Made by a program: the position numbers and the translations under genes
Part shown: piece by piece, positions 1 through 12,082 of the stretch
Layout of the letters: the number at the start of each line of letters is the position of its first letter
How positions within the stretch are numbered: the first letter of the stretch is position 1
The notes under the pieces: model-generated
The model's input: the letters and a program-made list of their open reading frames with translations, nothing else
Database searches by the model: none
What the model was told of the DNA's origin: nothing
Assembly: GCF_023078275.1 (NCBI RefSeq)
Contig: NC_062975.1
Location: 16,653,141-16,717,140, forward strand
From: Leguminivora glycinivorella
Taxonomy: Eukaryota; Arthropoda; Insecta; Lepidoptera; Tortricidae
DNA: 64,000 nt
Reading direction: 5' to 3'

Positions 1-468
1 CTGTAAACGCTAACAAATATTCAACACAGCTCACCGAACTATCTTCTGCTATCAAGAAAAAACGACGAAGACGAGCCACTGTAATTTTACTACATGATAA
101 CGCTCGACCTCATGTCTCATCTCTACCGTTCGCCAACAGCTGCAGAACTTGGGCTGGGAGACGATACCCCACCCACCTTATTCTCCAGACCTCGCACCAT
201 CAGACTTTCATTTGTTTAGAGCCCTGAAACGACATTTGCGGGGTAAACAATTCAATGATTTCCATGATGTACAGGTGGAGTTGAACAACTTTTTCGAGGC
301 ACAGCCATCAGAGTTCTGGGCGAAAGGCATCCAAACTTTGCCGGATCGTTGGCAAGAAGTCATAGATGTTAATGGTGATTACATCATTGACTAAGATTTT
401 TGTATTGTAATAATAATAAAAAATATAAAACGTAAAACAAGTGTCTCATTACTTTTGTGCCAACCCAA
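1..468 (+). mobile_element. mariner (Tc1/mariner) element, 3' part with right TIR
   Basis: This is the right end of a mariner DNA transposon cut by the window edge. It holds the C-terminal transposase region and the right terminal inverted repeat at 442-468, with an end of the type ...TTTTGTGCCAACCCAA followed by TA, the mariner target dinucleotide. The coding part is frameshifted, so this copy should be inactive. Confidence 0.85.
3..394 (+). pseudogene. mariner transposase C-terminal fragment, frameshifted
   Basis: In life a mariner transposase cuts and pastes DNA with a D,D34D catalytic triad. The stretch from base 3 to about 121 reads as transposase in frame 3, including the second catalytic aspartate in the motif HDNARPH. 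From about 122 the homology continues in frame 2 with YSPDLAPSDFHLF, which carries the third aspartate, and ends at the stop at 392-394. The one-base shift lies just after HDNARPHVS. The N-terminal helix-turn-helix half is outside the window. The family call is secure; activity of this copy is very unlikely. Confidence 0.85.
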
Positions 469-1773
469 TATATGTGTGTGTAATATACAAATACATATAT
501 ACATAAAAAAAAACACCCATGACTCAGGAACAAATATCTGTGCTCATACTGCTCATCACACAAATAAATGCCCTTACTTGTATGATAAATTGTAACTCTG
601 TCGTTTCCCTATTCCCTTCATCCCGAGTAAAAGTTGCACCGAGCGGATGGGGAGGGAATAAAACACCGCTTCAAGTGAGAATAAATTCTCCTGAATTATA
701 CCTTCGCCTGCGCGTCTATTATGCATAGCCGAGACTTGCCCTTATTCGACTTGTGATCGGTGATATCTAGGATGAGAAAGAAATAAATAAATCAGAGATT
801 AAAATGAAAGTGCTGCAGTGGTCCATAAACATTTATGATGATTAACACATTACGTTTTTAGTTTTTTTTAAAATAAATTACTAAAACTACTAAAATACAA
901 CCTAAATTAAACTAAATCATAAAACTAGCAAAATGAAAAGATATAACTAAAATAAATAAAAACTAAACATTATGTTTTTAGTTTTTTTTTGCTTAATAGA
1001 GTCTGTGCGAAAAGATAATAATTACAGAATGTATGATGGCCTATTTTTATTCAGCTATTCTCCTCGTATTCTAGTTATAAAAATGTAATTAAAAAACAAA
1101 GGGATTTACAGACAGTGTTGGTCTGTTATTGACTTCTGGGAGATCTATTTGGACAGATATAGCTAAATAAAATAAATGCACACGTAGTAATTACCGCAAC
1201 TTGTGGTCTTTGATTACATGTGTTTTACGATATATAGGATTTACGATCTTCATACTAAGAATAGTACCTCCATGATTTAGCGCCAACTATTAAATACTAT
1301 CATAACTACACTGATTTTTAATGTGTATTGACGTGATATCGTGATTATTAACATAAAGAAATAAGTCATTTGTTCTTATAAAAAATAAAAAACACGCAAA
1401 AATAGTTGGGGAAAATATAATTTTGCCACTTTCAGACTGCGAAACAGCGCCATCTAGTTTATTTTTATTCATATAAGGCTTTCCATACATTTCAGGGGTA
1501 CATTTGTATGGGCTTTGTCTGTCCCGTAGTATATCGTCCTTGGTTTGAATATTACAATTATTATGCATTTTGATAAAAAAATAGAACTGAATAAGCCCAC
1601 AAATATTACGACTAGCCAATATTAAAGCCCGTGTAGACACGTCATAGTAAACAAAGTTTCGTTGCTGACTAGGTGGCTTGTGTCGGAGGGCTTATCCCTC
1701 CGCCGGTCGAAAGGTCAGCTTCCATGAGGTAAGCCAACCCTAAGAATTAAACAGCCATCTGTAAGGGTATGAC
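469..1773. other. AT-rich intergenic DNA, no gene seen
   Basis: Only short chance ORFs occur here. A small hairpin (CGGAGGG...CCCTCCG) lies near 1685-1703. No recognised element. Confidence 0.5.
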
Positions 1774-1917
1774 ATGATTTGTGTCGAGATATCTAGTAGG
1801 TAATATGAGTTTAGTGTCCTCTATTGCCTTTGTTTTATTTGATTCATGATTTGTGTCGAGATATCTAGTAATATGAGTTTAGAGTTTAGTATTGCTTTTG
1901 TTTCATTTGATTTCATT
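1774..1917. repeat. two-copy tandem duplication, unit about 72 bp
   Basis: ATGATTTGTGTCGAGATATC begins at 1774 and again at 1846. The two units stay similar through the T-rich end of each, with small indels. It is a local duplication with no coding content. Confidence 0.75.
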
Positions 1918-2514
1918 GACATTTTAAACTTTTTGAAGTTCCAACGTTACAAACTGACTGTGATTTTTGAAGCTGTTCAAATGGTTTCATATTTATTTTC
2001 ATTTGCCTTATTTTGGATAAAGCTATGTATCTTGTAAATTGGTAATGGTGGTTTGGGTTGTTTAAAGATTAAGAAGAGAATAATGTGTTATGCTTTTATT
2101 TTTCGAGTTTTTCAAAAAATATATTATTTTAATATAGTTGCTCAAAAAGTTCCCGTTTTTTGGCTGTTTAGCGTGCGAGAAGTTGTATTTTATTAGCACG
2201 TTCAAAATACCTTAATATGTTACGCGATTTGTCATAATTATCTCATGTTATTTGCAATACTTCAAGGCATAAATGAGTCGATTGAATTAAAATGTAGGTA
2301 TATATTAAACAATCGTCCTAAATCGTAAATGTTTATTTTTTTATGGCACACAATGAAATAAATAAATTGTGTTGGATGTAGCAAAATCGAAAATATGAAC
2401 GCAAGTTTAAAAGCTTCAAAGATAGGTACCGCCTTTGAATTGTCAAAAAATGCGTCAATGTCAATGCGAAAATTGGGAGTTCGGATTGTTTATCGTTTTA
2501 TTTCGTTGTAGTAC
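1918..2514. other. AT-rich intergenic DNA, no gene seen
   Basis: Nothing recognisable in either strand. Confidence 0.4.
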
Positions 2515-2690
2515 TGTTTTTTCGCAACTGTATTAAAAAACGTCGTTCGTCACACGTGCGAGAATGTCATTCTTCACTCGTCTCGAGTTTTGCCACTCAC
2601 GTGCCACTCGTGGCAAAATGTCTCGGGACTCGTGAAGTAATGACATACTTCTCGCACTAATAACGAAAAGTACTATTCTGTTATGAGCGT
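2515..2690. repeat. foldback-type repeat (ACGTCGT...TGCGAGAA family)
   Basis: The left side reads AACGTCGTTCGTCACACGTG and GCGAGAATGTCATTCTTCAC. The right side carries the complement-like GTGAAGTAATGACATACTTC and TCTCGCAC, so the unit folds on itself around GCCACTC/GAGTGGC-like steps. A related copy is at about 13560-13735. It is a non-coding dispersed element, probably a MITE. Confidence 0.55.
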
Positions 2691-3389
2691 ATAAATTGTT
2701 TATATCGTCACTACTTTAAAAAAAAACTTGTATCTTCGTCTGTCAATGAAAAGAAAATTGTAGTAAGTGTGTATGGAATGCATATAGACTTACTGCGTTC
2801 TAACTTTGTGGAACAGCGTGAGATACGAGATTTTTTAAAAGTTGTGACGATATGTAGGTATGCGTGGTGTGCTCTTGTGTTGCAGGCCAAATCTCGTTAT
2901 TCACGCTTAAGTGCCTATCTTTAAGCACTATATCTCTTGAAAAACTGTATATACTATTACATAACTGCAACATAAAATAATGAGAACAGCCACAGAACTT
3001 AATTTAGATAGAAGAAACAAATTCATATTATATTTGTATAGGGGCCGAGCGTGTCAAATTTTGTACTGAAGTTGATTCTTGCCTGTAATTTTAAATATGT
3101 CTCAGGCTCTTGATTGTTCATAATTTTTGTGTTGTTGCAATTGAATATCACGTAACGAGGCATTTTTTATGTTTTGGTTGACTTCAACTTACAAAAATTG
3201 ACGCCCGAAAGCTGCAAGCTAAAATCAGTGGATTTCACTGAGTTTATTTGACACGCTAAGTAGATACGTTTGCTTGATCTATGGTATATATGACATTTGT
3301 GAGAACAGCACACAATGTCTATAAATGGAATTTTCAATTAGTAGAATTTCCGTATCCAAATTACATATGCATGAATTTTTTAGTTATTT
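2691..3389. other. intergenic DNA, no gene seen
   Basis: AT-rich; no motif or ORF that I could support. Confidence 0.4.
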
Positions 3390-3645
3390 GTTATACAAGG
3401 GGGCAAAGTACAACGCAAAAAATGCGTTTATCACTGCTTCCAGTAGTTCCAAAGGTGGTATATCATTACTAGCTTCACCTACTTTTATCAATTTTAAATC
3501 AGTTAATTTGACTCTATTCAAGGTCAATTTACTTTACCCACTAGTGGATAAAATGCGTTTTTACCCGCTGGTATTAAAGGACAAAACACGTGTTTCCGAG
3601 CTAGTGAGGGGAAAAAGTTTTTTATAGTGCGGTGTTAAAAAAACA
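3390..3645 (+). repeat. dispersed repeat, TTATACAAGGGGGCAAAG family
   Basis: It starts TAGTTATTTGTTATACAAGG and includes AATGCGTTTATCACTGCTTC and a GGACAAAACACGTGTTTCCG block. The same blocks occur in reverse at about 16020-16290, and the starting terminus recurs in reverse at about 21090-21125. The gypsy element at 16.3-21 kb is inserted in that other copy. The ORFs here are shadows of the repeat. Confidence 0.6.
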
Positions 3646-3844
3646 CTATTCTTTTTTCATATTTCCACTTGATGATAAAACCTTTTGACAACAGAGGAAA
3701 ACTATACCCGCATCTCAACCGCGCGTCAGCGGTAGCGGGATCTTTGACGACGATATCTAAATGTTATTGCGAGCGCCTCCGGCTAGCCGCAGCGGAGTAC
3801 CCTCTCACACCGTCATGTAACGTCACAGGTATAGCAAGCAAAAT

Positions 3845-4025
3845 TTTCATACATACATACAATCACGCCTGTATCCCATAATGGGATAGGCAGAGCACAT
3901 GAAACTACTCAAGTTTCAGTGCCACTCCTGGCAAATAAGGGGTCGAAGAAAACGAAAATTGTGACATTGCAGTGACACGTTGTTGGAAGAAAGGGGTGGT
4001 GAAATTATTCACCCGTCACCACAAA
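3845..4025 (+). repeat. lepidopteran-type dispersed repeat (ATCACGCCTGTATCCC)
   Basis: Contains CATACATACAATCACGCCTG, then a GGGATAGGCAGAGCACATGA block and CTCAAGTTTCAGTGCCACTC. The same family is at 13297-13390 and, reversed, at about 41150-41405. It is probably LINE-derived 3' sequence; the exact family was not determined. Confidence 0.6.
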
Positions 4026-4216
4026 ATATTACGTTTATCAATAATTTTAAATTACAGCATCATGACATGTCAGGTGAGCTCACAAAAGAGCAGTCATTCG
4101 TGTCCCCCGTCCACCGATACCCTCAAAGCGATGCGCAAATAAATATTCGTCGTTGAATTGTGGAAATCAAGCATGATGTTCTGTAGTAACAGAGATCAAA
4201 AGGCTCATTTAGACGG

Positions 4217-4520
4217 CACACAATCGAAAAAGGTTGTAGAGCCATAAGTACGCGTACTTGCTCGAACGTCTATCACCCACTGTAAGTAGGTACTAGCAAG
4301 TACGCGTACGTATGGCTCGACGACCTTTTTCTATTGTGTGTCACCGTAAGTACGGGTACTTTAAAACCGCCGCACATAGTCGTCGAAATTCCAACCGGTT
4401 TGAAATCTTTATGTACGCGTACTACTTGCTTGTACGTCTATCACCCACTTTACGGTAACACACAATCGAAAAAGGTTTTCGAGCCATAAGTACGCGTACT
4501 TGCTCTTTCGTCTATCACCC
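4217..4520. repeat. compound inverted plus direct repeat rich in GTACGCGTAC
   Basis: One unit at 4217-4280 starts CACACAATCGAAAAAGG and contains AAGTACGCGTACTTGCTC and a TCTATCACCC end. A reverse-complement copy lies at about 4295-4341, a partial copy at 4411-4450, and a direct copy at 4459-4520. The core GTACGCGTAC is itself a palindrome. Non-coding. Confidence 0.75.
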
Positions 4521-5699
4521 GCTTTAGGCTTCGCGCTTGCGTCGGTGTCAGTAACGCCCACTCGTCTCGACTGCACCCCTTATTCAATCCCGCGCTTTGC
4601 ATAAACTGTTTACGCCTCGTGCGCCTTTACTCGCTCGGCAGCGTTAGTGTAGTTTTTGAAATAAACAGCTCGATAGACGGCTGGCCAACTTTGTGCTCTA
4701 ATATATGAAAATATACATTGCGCTCATAACTGCTGTATGTTGTTCAGTCTGAGGTAAAATATTACTATTGCAATTTGTTTGGGAGGTAGTTTCTAACCAT
4801 CGTTATTGTAGATACAATGTGTAGAATGGAGAAGTAACTAAAAGTTAATTTTCTCAAACATGTTAAATTTGTTTATCTGGGAAAGTATCGCTTTTTGGGC
4901 GCTCGAGAGGACAAATTTAGGCCTAGGCCTGCAAAGAACTTTTTTTATAAAATATTGTCCTTTAGATCATTTTTTTTTTTTTCATTGTATGGAGAAAAGC
5001 ACTCATGCCTCGGCATGAAAACGGATTCCCGGCCTCGTATCCTATCCCGTATATATTTTGGCCGGATTTTATTCTTATGAGTCATATTTTATTTTACTCG
5101 AGCCAAGAGCAAACATTTGAGGATTCCCTACAGGTGTTGGTCTTGTCACGGCGTTTGTCTTATTCCATCTTGATTCAAGTAAATTGTAAAGTTTAATTTA
5201 ACTCTATTGATATTTTTAAATAAATGCAAGGTTTTTTGCACACATACATGGTTTTGCGATGAAGATGAAATATGAGTAGGTAGGTAGAATTCAAAACTGA
5301 ATGTAGGTAAAGTCAGTGACGAAGACGAAATTTGAGTAGGTAATAATTCAAAACAAAATGTACATACGTACCTAATGTCAGTGACATTTCACTTTACTAC
5401 AATGTTCCGTCACCAGCACTAATATCGGTCAATCGGCGTGTCAGATATTTATAAAGCCATCTTTTTGTACAATATTGTTGCCGGTGAATGTTCACAGCTT
5501 TCCGTCACGCCATTCAACCATAGAGTTCCGAAAGCTGTTACATCGAGTGCCCCCTAAACGGGTGGCAGTAATTAGCATTTAGATGAAACAAATAACCGTC
5601 GTCCGCGCGTGAGCAGGAAGAATCGTGTCGCAAATTTTACGAGTCGAAGGTTCTGATAAACCAGTCTATTATTATAAATACAAAACAATATCGTGAAGA
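4521..5699. other. intergenic DNA, no gene seen
   Basis: Slightly GC-richer near 4540-4640; otherwise no feature. Short ORFs here lack any coding signature I recognise. Confidence 0.4.
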
Positions 5700-5915
5700 A
5701 ACCGGACTAATTCCAATAAGGCCTAAATTACCCTTTGGGTTGGAAGGTCAGATGGCAGTCGCTTTCGTAAAACAAGTGCCTACGCCAAATCTTGGGATTA
5801 GTTGTCACAGCGGACCCCAGGCTCCCATGGGCCGCAGTAAATGCCGGGATAACGCCAGGAGGATGATGAATGGGCTTACTCTTGACCACAGACTAGCCAA
5901 AGGCAAAGACGTGGC
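5700..5915 (+). repeat. LINE-derived dispersed repeat (probable 3' end)
   Basis: The stretch with GTGCCTACGCCAAATCTTGG, then CAGCGGACCCCAGGCTCCCA and GCCGGGATAACGCCAGGAGG, has the look of a common lepidopteran LINE 3' region. The 67-aa ORF across it is a by-product. The family assignment is from memory. Confidence 0.5.
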
Positions 5916-6413
5916 CTACGATGGAATGAGCTCGCCCAGATGATACCTGTTCACCCTTGATTTGAAGGATCTTGATTTTTGGAATATTGGGGATCTTGTC
6001 TTTTTACTTTATTGAAGCAGTTAAAAAGAAAGCTGTCCGCAACTTGCGAACTCCGATTTTCGCGGTCACTGCCTAGTTTGCGTGGAACTCGACTCGCTCC
6101 ACGAACATAATATATAAAACAGGAAGAATTGTGTAGCTTATTTATCGCGTCATTCATTTATTTATTGGCCTTTTAATGGGCGGAGTAATTTGTTTCGTGT
6201 GATCTCCGCTTGATAGCACTTCAGACAAAGGGAGATTCAAAAGAGAAAATTAGGTAGGTATGTTTATTTTAAGACATTGTTTCTCATGGATTCAGAAAAT
6301 TGTACCAAAGCGCATGCGAATATTATTAGCTTTTGAACGCACGATTACTTACATATCATTCGAATTATCATATTACCTAAGTATAATATATAATTATTCA
6401 AAACCCTTAGTCC

Positions 6414-6538
6414 GTTTTCACATTATCCGATCCGATATCGGATGTCGGAAGGATTTCAATGGAAAAAATCCATGATGGCGACTATATTGTATGGGATATT
6501 GGCCCGACATCCGATATCAGATCGGATAATGTGAAAAC
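6414..6538. mobile_element. short foldback MITE with 35-bp arms
   Basis: Arms at 6414-6448 and 6504-6538 are reverse complements at 34 of 35 positions (GTTTTCACATTATCCGAT...). The loop is about 55 bp. There is no coding capacity. Confidence 0.8.
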
Positions 6539-6587
6539 ACAAGTGGTTAATAACAAATTTTTTTAAATATTTGATTACGTTCATTTG

Positions 6588-6829
6588 GCGACCGGTTTGG
6601 CGCAGTTGGCAGTGGCCCTGCCTGCTAAGCCGCGGTCCTGGGTTCAAATCCCGGTAAGGGCATTTATTAGTGTGACGAACACATATAGTTGTACCTAGTC
6701 ATTAGTGTTTTCTATGTATTTATCTATATAAGTAAGTATATCGTCGCCTAGCACCCATAGTACAAGCTTTGCTTAGTTTGGGGCTAGGTTGATCTGTGTA
6801 AGGTGTCCCCCAATATTTATTATTTTATT
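6588..6829 (+). mobile_element. tRNA-derived SINE, full length
   Basis: A pol III A-box-like stretch (TGGCGCAGTTGGCAGTGG) and a B box (GGTTCAAATCC) open the element. A conserved body follows (GTCGCCTAGCACCCATAGTA, GCTAGGTTGATCTGTGTAAG) and a TTATTATTTTATT tail. Related copies are at 23615, 60071 and 61597/62111, and a reversed tail is at 41431. Confidence 0.85.
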
Positions 6830-7354
6830 CAACACACTGAATTTATGAACAATATTTCGCGGATTATAACATAAGAAAACGTACTTAGCTAAGACATAAA
6901 ATATCGCAGTTTCAACCGATTCAAACTTTTCAAAACACCAAAATCTGGAATAATGTCAAATTGCTTTCCGTCACTAATCACAAACTCCTCCAAAGTTGCC
7001 GAGGTTAATTGGCAACACATCGCGCCGCGGGTGAAATGTCTTCAAATACTCTGGAAAGTTCCCCGGCCCGAAGCGGTTTGGGCTGCCAGGAAACGCGAAA
7101 CGCTGTTGTTTCGATATGACGAAAATACTGTAAAAAAAAATAATTTGAGGATAACCGCCATGTAGGGTGGGTCTCTATTGTTATCTATCTGAAACTTCTG
7201 CTTTTATGGAAAAAACTGGCCAAGTACCAGTCGAACACGAACGAACTCTAACGTAAGGGAGCCCCACTTAAATAAGTATAAATATACTTAGAACATTATT
7301 GCAGAGCGCACCAATAAGCGCGAAAGAAAAGTTAAAGACACCCAAATAAAAATA

Positions 7355-7602
7355 ATATTAGTAATAGCACTTATTTAACTTAGATTTTAGATTAGTTTTA
7401 TTGATAATTTAGTTAGTTAGTTACCTATAGCTTTAGCACTGTTTTTACAAATCAAATTAGGTATGCATAAAATTATGTAGTTGTCAATTCGCTCTCGCAG
7501 ACGTCCAAAATACAGGCTCAGCCTAGTTTGGAGTCTGATGGATAATCATGTAAACGTGTGTCTCTTTGATAAATAAATATTATTCTTATTCTTATTCTTA
7601 AA
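7355..7602 (+). mobile_element. LINE 3' UTR remnant with (ATTCTT)n tail
   Basis: The AT-rich stretch includes CAGGCTCAGCCTAGTTTGGA and ends AATAAATATTATTCTTATTC with further ATTCTT units. Short tandem tails like this are typical of 3' ends of insect CR1/Jockey-type LINEs. No coding part remains. Confidence 0.5.
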
Positions 7603-7657
7603 TCATAGCTGTCATAAATATAATACTTCTCATCGTTTTCAATGACGGCGATCATAA

Positions 7658-7907
7658 CTAAACCTTACGGAGGACGTTTCCTAGCGTATTGTAGATCTCG
7701 TTCACCAATACGACCTTTTTTTCAGCGTGCTCCTCACAAGGCTCATGGTCGATGGCGCAAGCGTTCAAATGCCGTTTGAGCATGTCCTTGTACAATGAGC
7801 TGCAAAAGTGCACGGCGAATTTATCAATTAAGGAATTCATAATTTCTCCAAGCGATTTCACAGCTCACCATAGCGCAGGTGCTGACGACCAAGACAAGAT
7901 AAGTCAT
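7658..7907 (-). pseudogene. possible small secreted cysteine-containing protein, frameshifted
   Basis: On the minus strand an ATG at 7907 opens a hydrophobic leader (MTYLVLVVSTCAMV) that looks like a signal peptide but meets a stop after 27 codons. A second frame, open from 7861 to the stop at 7658, encodes about 67 residues with four cysteines and two charged amphipathic stretches (SSLYKDMLKRHL, VLVNEIYNTLGNVL). The two frames differ by one base near 7861-7870. This could be a broken gene for a secreted protein of about 80 aa, an assembly indel, or two chance ORFs. I do not recognise the family. Confidence 0.3.
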
Positions 7908-8287
7908 ACTTATCGCTGCGAGTGCTACGCCATCTATTGGCGCAGCTAAGAACAACGAGTCGGTGCTGCTACATTAAATAATCCTATCGTGATATCGAAA
8001 TGTCAAGTTGAAACTTGAGCGGAATCGATTTTGCAAATGGCAACATTGAGGGTAACTGATAATTCATTTGATGCTGAGAACGTTTGATTTGGAATGAGGT
8101 TCGTTGGAGAGGTTAGAAACAGGGACACTTTTCCGTTGGACCACGCTGCCATTTCCACGGCGCGTCCGCTGTATTTCGTTATCCGTTTGCATCAACGAGG
8201 TAGTGTGACTTTATTGTGATTTAGTTATTGAATCTGTTCAATTAAATATTGTGGAATCGATTTCAAGTTTTATTTCAAAGATTAAAT

Positions 8288-8335
8288 ATGGAGGACGAGC
8301 CATCCGACGAAGAAATTATCCTCAATAGTATAGAT
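8288..8335 (+). CDS. possible first coding exon, acidic N-terminus
   Basis: An ATG at 8288 begins MEDEPSDEEIILNSID and is followed by GTAACT, a weak splice donor. If the frame is not spliced it stops five codons later. The upstream 150 bp is GC-richer than its surroundings and could be a promoter or 5' UTR. No downstream exon was found, so this is only a candidate. Confidence 0.2.
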
Positions 8336-8336
8336 G

Positions 8337-10830
8337 TAACTTCCTGCTATTAAGTGCCAGCACATTTCCCTTTTGTACCTGTTATTTGCTTAGAATGCTA
8401 AGCAAGCTTAACATCTTCCGTCTAAATTAGCTATTTTAGAGCTCCTCTGTATTACACGAATGTATTCGTATACCCGTTAATGACTGTTCAGGTTTCCGAG
8501 AACGTGCAAATAGCGCTAGAAACCCTGTTCGTGTAACGTTCATCTCGTTAGTGTTATTATGTATATTTGTATTTAACCCTTCCCGTGGCGCGGGTGTTTA
8601 CAATAAACCGGTACTAAACTTGTATTTATAGTCAAGGTTAATAATATATAGATGCGGACAAACTGCTAAAAATATGTAGCCACAACCTTAACTCAAAGCC
8701 GTGTATACCATATACGTTGTTGGCAATTTTTCCGCTTCTATGTTTAATACCTTGACTATACGTACGTAATATTGTCTTGATTACCGCGATAGTTACTCAT
8801 AAAATAAAACAATTTACAACTCATCCCGACATTTCGAACACTTTACAACGTTCGTGCATGGTCAACGGGTTTCTGATGAAAAAGTACAATGTGCAAAAAC
8901 TACCCAAGAAACAAGGGTTACCCAACTACCCAACTACTAAACAAACTACCTACAAGAAAATAAATTAATGATCCATAAATAATATAGATTTTACTTACGT
9001 AATAAATGAGCCTACTTTTCTGCAAAAAACTGTAACAAGATTAATATTATTAATCGATATACCTAGGTATTATCGGACAACTTGCTTTGTATGCACAAAG
9101 TATATGTTATTCATATCTAGAGCCAAGCCCTTGCAAGACTTGTACTTCCAATGTTGTGTTTCAGCAAATGAGGATATTTGCTTGCACATTGAAAGTGCAG
9201 TGTAGGGTCCGCATATTTATGACACCTCAGAGTAAAATTGTACGGCGACTACATACAATGAGAGTGATATATCTATGCTTGTTTACCGCCGACATAGAAA
9301 ACAAATATTATGAACATCTAATCCGTGCAAGTTGCGATAAATACGGACTAAATCTGCATTACAAGGGTTACCCCGAGGCGGGAACTCGCAACAGAACTCG
9401 TTAAGACCTCGCCAATTTCTTCGTCGTAATACCTACCTATCAAAACCACTGATTTCCTAACTTTGAGACAAACAAATAAGTTTGCGAGATGAATTGGTAT
9501 AACGAAAATCGTAATTATGTACAGTCATCATCAAAAGTCACGGATAAAACAATGGTTCAGAAGGTAACTACCATTATGTAACCGCTGAATAAAAAAAGAT
9601 GTATTGTGTGTCTATTATTGGCAACGTGCTTAAAAGAGTGGCGCTACACTGAGAGAAAACACAACCAGTTTTCATGTTCGTTCAACAAGTTTTTTGGTTA
9701 AAATAGCGCCTACGTGCTCTTTGGTTCAAACAACAAGCTACTTGTCATTTGAATCGGCAATATATTTGAATCAACAAGTCGATTTTATAAAAACAACCTG
9801 ACACATATTGTTTTAAACATACGTTTGGCTGATTCAAACGGATAAACCGCAACAAGTCGAACTTGTTAAATTCACAATGCAAATTTCTCTCAGTGTAATT
9901 GTCATACACGTCATCTTATAGGCAAGTCCAACATTAATGCTAGCGGCGGCCGTTGGAACTAATTTCACTCCATACAATTTAATATGGAAAAGCCGACAAA
10001 TTTTGGACATCACCAGTCGTGCACGGAAGGAATAGATGCACAAAAATAAATTTTGACATGTTGACTGCAAACTGTATACAGATTTATCTGTATTTAGAAA
10101 AGTTTTGTTTTAAAGTATTTAAACTTTCCACGACAACATCGTCCCCGTGGTTTCAGAATAGAGAAAGAAGGCTAAAGTCATGATCGGAGGTCGGTTTTAA
10201 AACATAGTTATAACGCGATTAAAAAAGTCCCGTTTGTGATTTTAAGTTTTAAGAAAAGTCAGATACTTTTATTTTACTGTACCATTTCTTCCGCTACTAT
10301 TGATGCTGACTGTACTACAGTATATCCCTGCCTCGATGTTGTTTGGATCTCTGAAAATACTTATTAACATAGATATGCATTATGTTTAATTTTTACGTGG
10401 TACTTATGATTAAAAAAAAAGTGAAATTGGAAATTCGTAATTTGTCACGCTAGTGACCAAATTATAGTTTTTTTTTGTGTCAGAAAAATTGAAAATGACA
10501 TGTTATTTTTAGAAAACATTCCTTGCAAACATTCCACTTCATTGATATAAAAACTTTGTGTGTTCACACTTTAATCAGCGCGTATGTTTTTTGGCCATTA
10601 TAAAAAAGAGCTTGCTCTTGAAATCTATAATAATAGATCACGTTATAAGTTGATATCCGATCAAACAATAGTCCAAGTGTTATACCAACAAGTAAACTAG
10701 TGAAACGATATTAAAGGCCTCTTCAAACAGACCATAGTAATCCGGCGTTGTTTTTCCGCCGGCCCGCAAACAGGCTCGGGACAAACTAAACAGTCGGTAG
10801 GATTGTGCATCAGTTGAAGCAGATATTAGT
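8337..10830. other. 2.5 kb with no supported gene
   Basis: The longest ORF (9087-9404, plus strand) has no recognisable motif, no splice context and a biased composition. AT-rich unique-looking DNA. Confidence 0.4.
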
Positions 10831-11013
10831 TTATTTATTATAAAATGGAATAAGTGTCATGTCCGACCTGTCAACTTGAGCTTTTATCATATTTAACAGG
10901 ATCACGTGGTTCACGTTGGTGACCACGACGAGAAACGAGAAAGCAAGAACGAAAATTAAAGAAAACCCTCCAGCGCCAGCTATCGTGGTAAACGCCATGA
11001 ACCCCTTGGTCAT
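10831..11013 (-). CDS. possible 60-aa single-pass membrane protein
   Basis: An ATG-started ORF of 60 residues has one strong hydrophobic segment at about residues 13-34 (GAGGFSLIFVLAFSFLVVVT) and a polar C-terminus. An AATAAA motif overlaps the stop codon (minus strand), which would suit a short 3' end. There are no neighbouring exons or family match, so a chance ORF remains possible. Confidence 0.3.
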   Translation of the reverse strand: MTKGFMAFTTIAGAGGFSLIFVLAFSFLVVVTNVNHVILLNMIKAQVDRSDMTLIPFYNK

Positions 11014-11184
11014 TCTGACATGATGGAACCGGTTTCATTTGCTCAGCAGCTAGCTGAGTGCTTGAGAGATACTGTTATTGGATTAAATACGTTTTTGTAA
11101 GGTGGAGGTCTTGCCTAGTTGGACTCTGCTGCATTTGGGATGACATCTGCTGTGCTGTGCCCATACACAAGATTATCATCAATT

Positions 11185-11425
11185 CATCATCATTTCAGCC
11201 GTTAATCGCCCACTGCTGAGCATAGGCCTCCCTTCGTATACTCCACTTATCCCGGTCCTGGGCCCGCCTGCCCGCCTGTGCCCCGCAGTTTTTCAAATGT
11301 TGTCCACCCAATGAGCCAACGTATGTCAGGCGCTTCTTACATCCGAAAGCGGCCTCCATTTGGTTAAACTTTATGGTCCACCCTGCCATCACTCTGCCTG
11401 GCAACATGACCCGATCAATTCCATT
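11185..11425 (-). repeat. LINE-derived dispersed repeat (GCCCACTGCTGAGCATAGGC)
   Basis: Contains CGCCCACTGCTGAGCATAGG followed by CCTCCCTTCG and CCCGGTCCTGGGC. Sequences of this type are very common in Lepidoptera and derive from a LINE 3' region. The 70-aa minus ORF here is part of the repeat. Confidence 0.6.
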
Positions 11426-12082
11426 TGAGTTTGGAAATTACGTCACCCACGTCCCTTGGTGCGGCGCTGGGTCTCGACATTCCTCACTCGATTTTGAAGC
11501 TTAATGCCGACAGAAGATGATAACATTTCCTCTTTCATACTTCCCTTTTAGCCGTTTAAGGACACAGAATACATCACTTAGTAGGCAATTAATTTGAGGG
11601 TCATTAAGTAGAAGGTATAGCCAATGCGCGATGTTCACCTATATTATGTACTGCAGAGGTCTTTTGAATAACTTTTTTGGCCACTCTCCTAGCAAAAATA
11701 AAAGCTTAGAAGGATCGGAATATTTGTTAAAGAAACCGAACAGTTGCCGAATACGTACCAAATTTTATTGGTTTAGTGTACTACCGACCTAAGGCCGTCT
11801 CATCTGAATAGCTGTGTTCATAGTTACACAGCTTCCGAGGGGACCGGTTATTTGCTATGAAATTAGAAGCTATAATTTTGTATGGTCTTCTATTGAGACG
11901 TGTTAGGCGTGTTTATTGTACGATTTCAAACTATTTTAATTAAATTGAACCCTAGATGAAAACGTTTATTTTAGGTATAATAATTTGAGAATCCTTTATG
12001 TAATAAGCTATGAGATGAAGATCAAGTGTAAATTTTACCTACTAATAACTTAATTAACCACAAAATTAAAATTTTGTAAAAA

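Noticed and set aside
6588..6665. A possible tRNA gene
   Set aside because: A and B boxes are present, but the sequence runs into a conserved SINE body and occurs in several copies.
9087..9404. A 105-aa plus ORF
   Set aside because: No motif, no signal peptide, no neighbouring exon; not better than chance.
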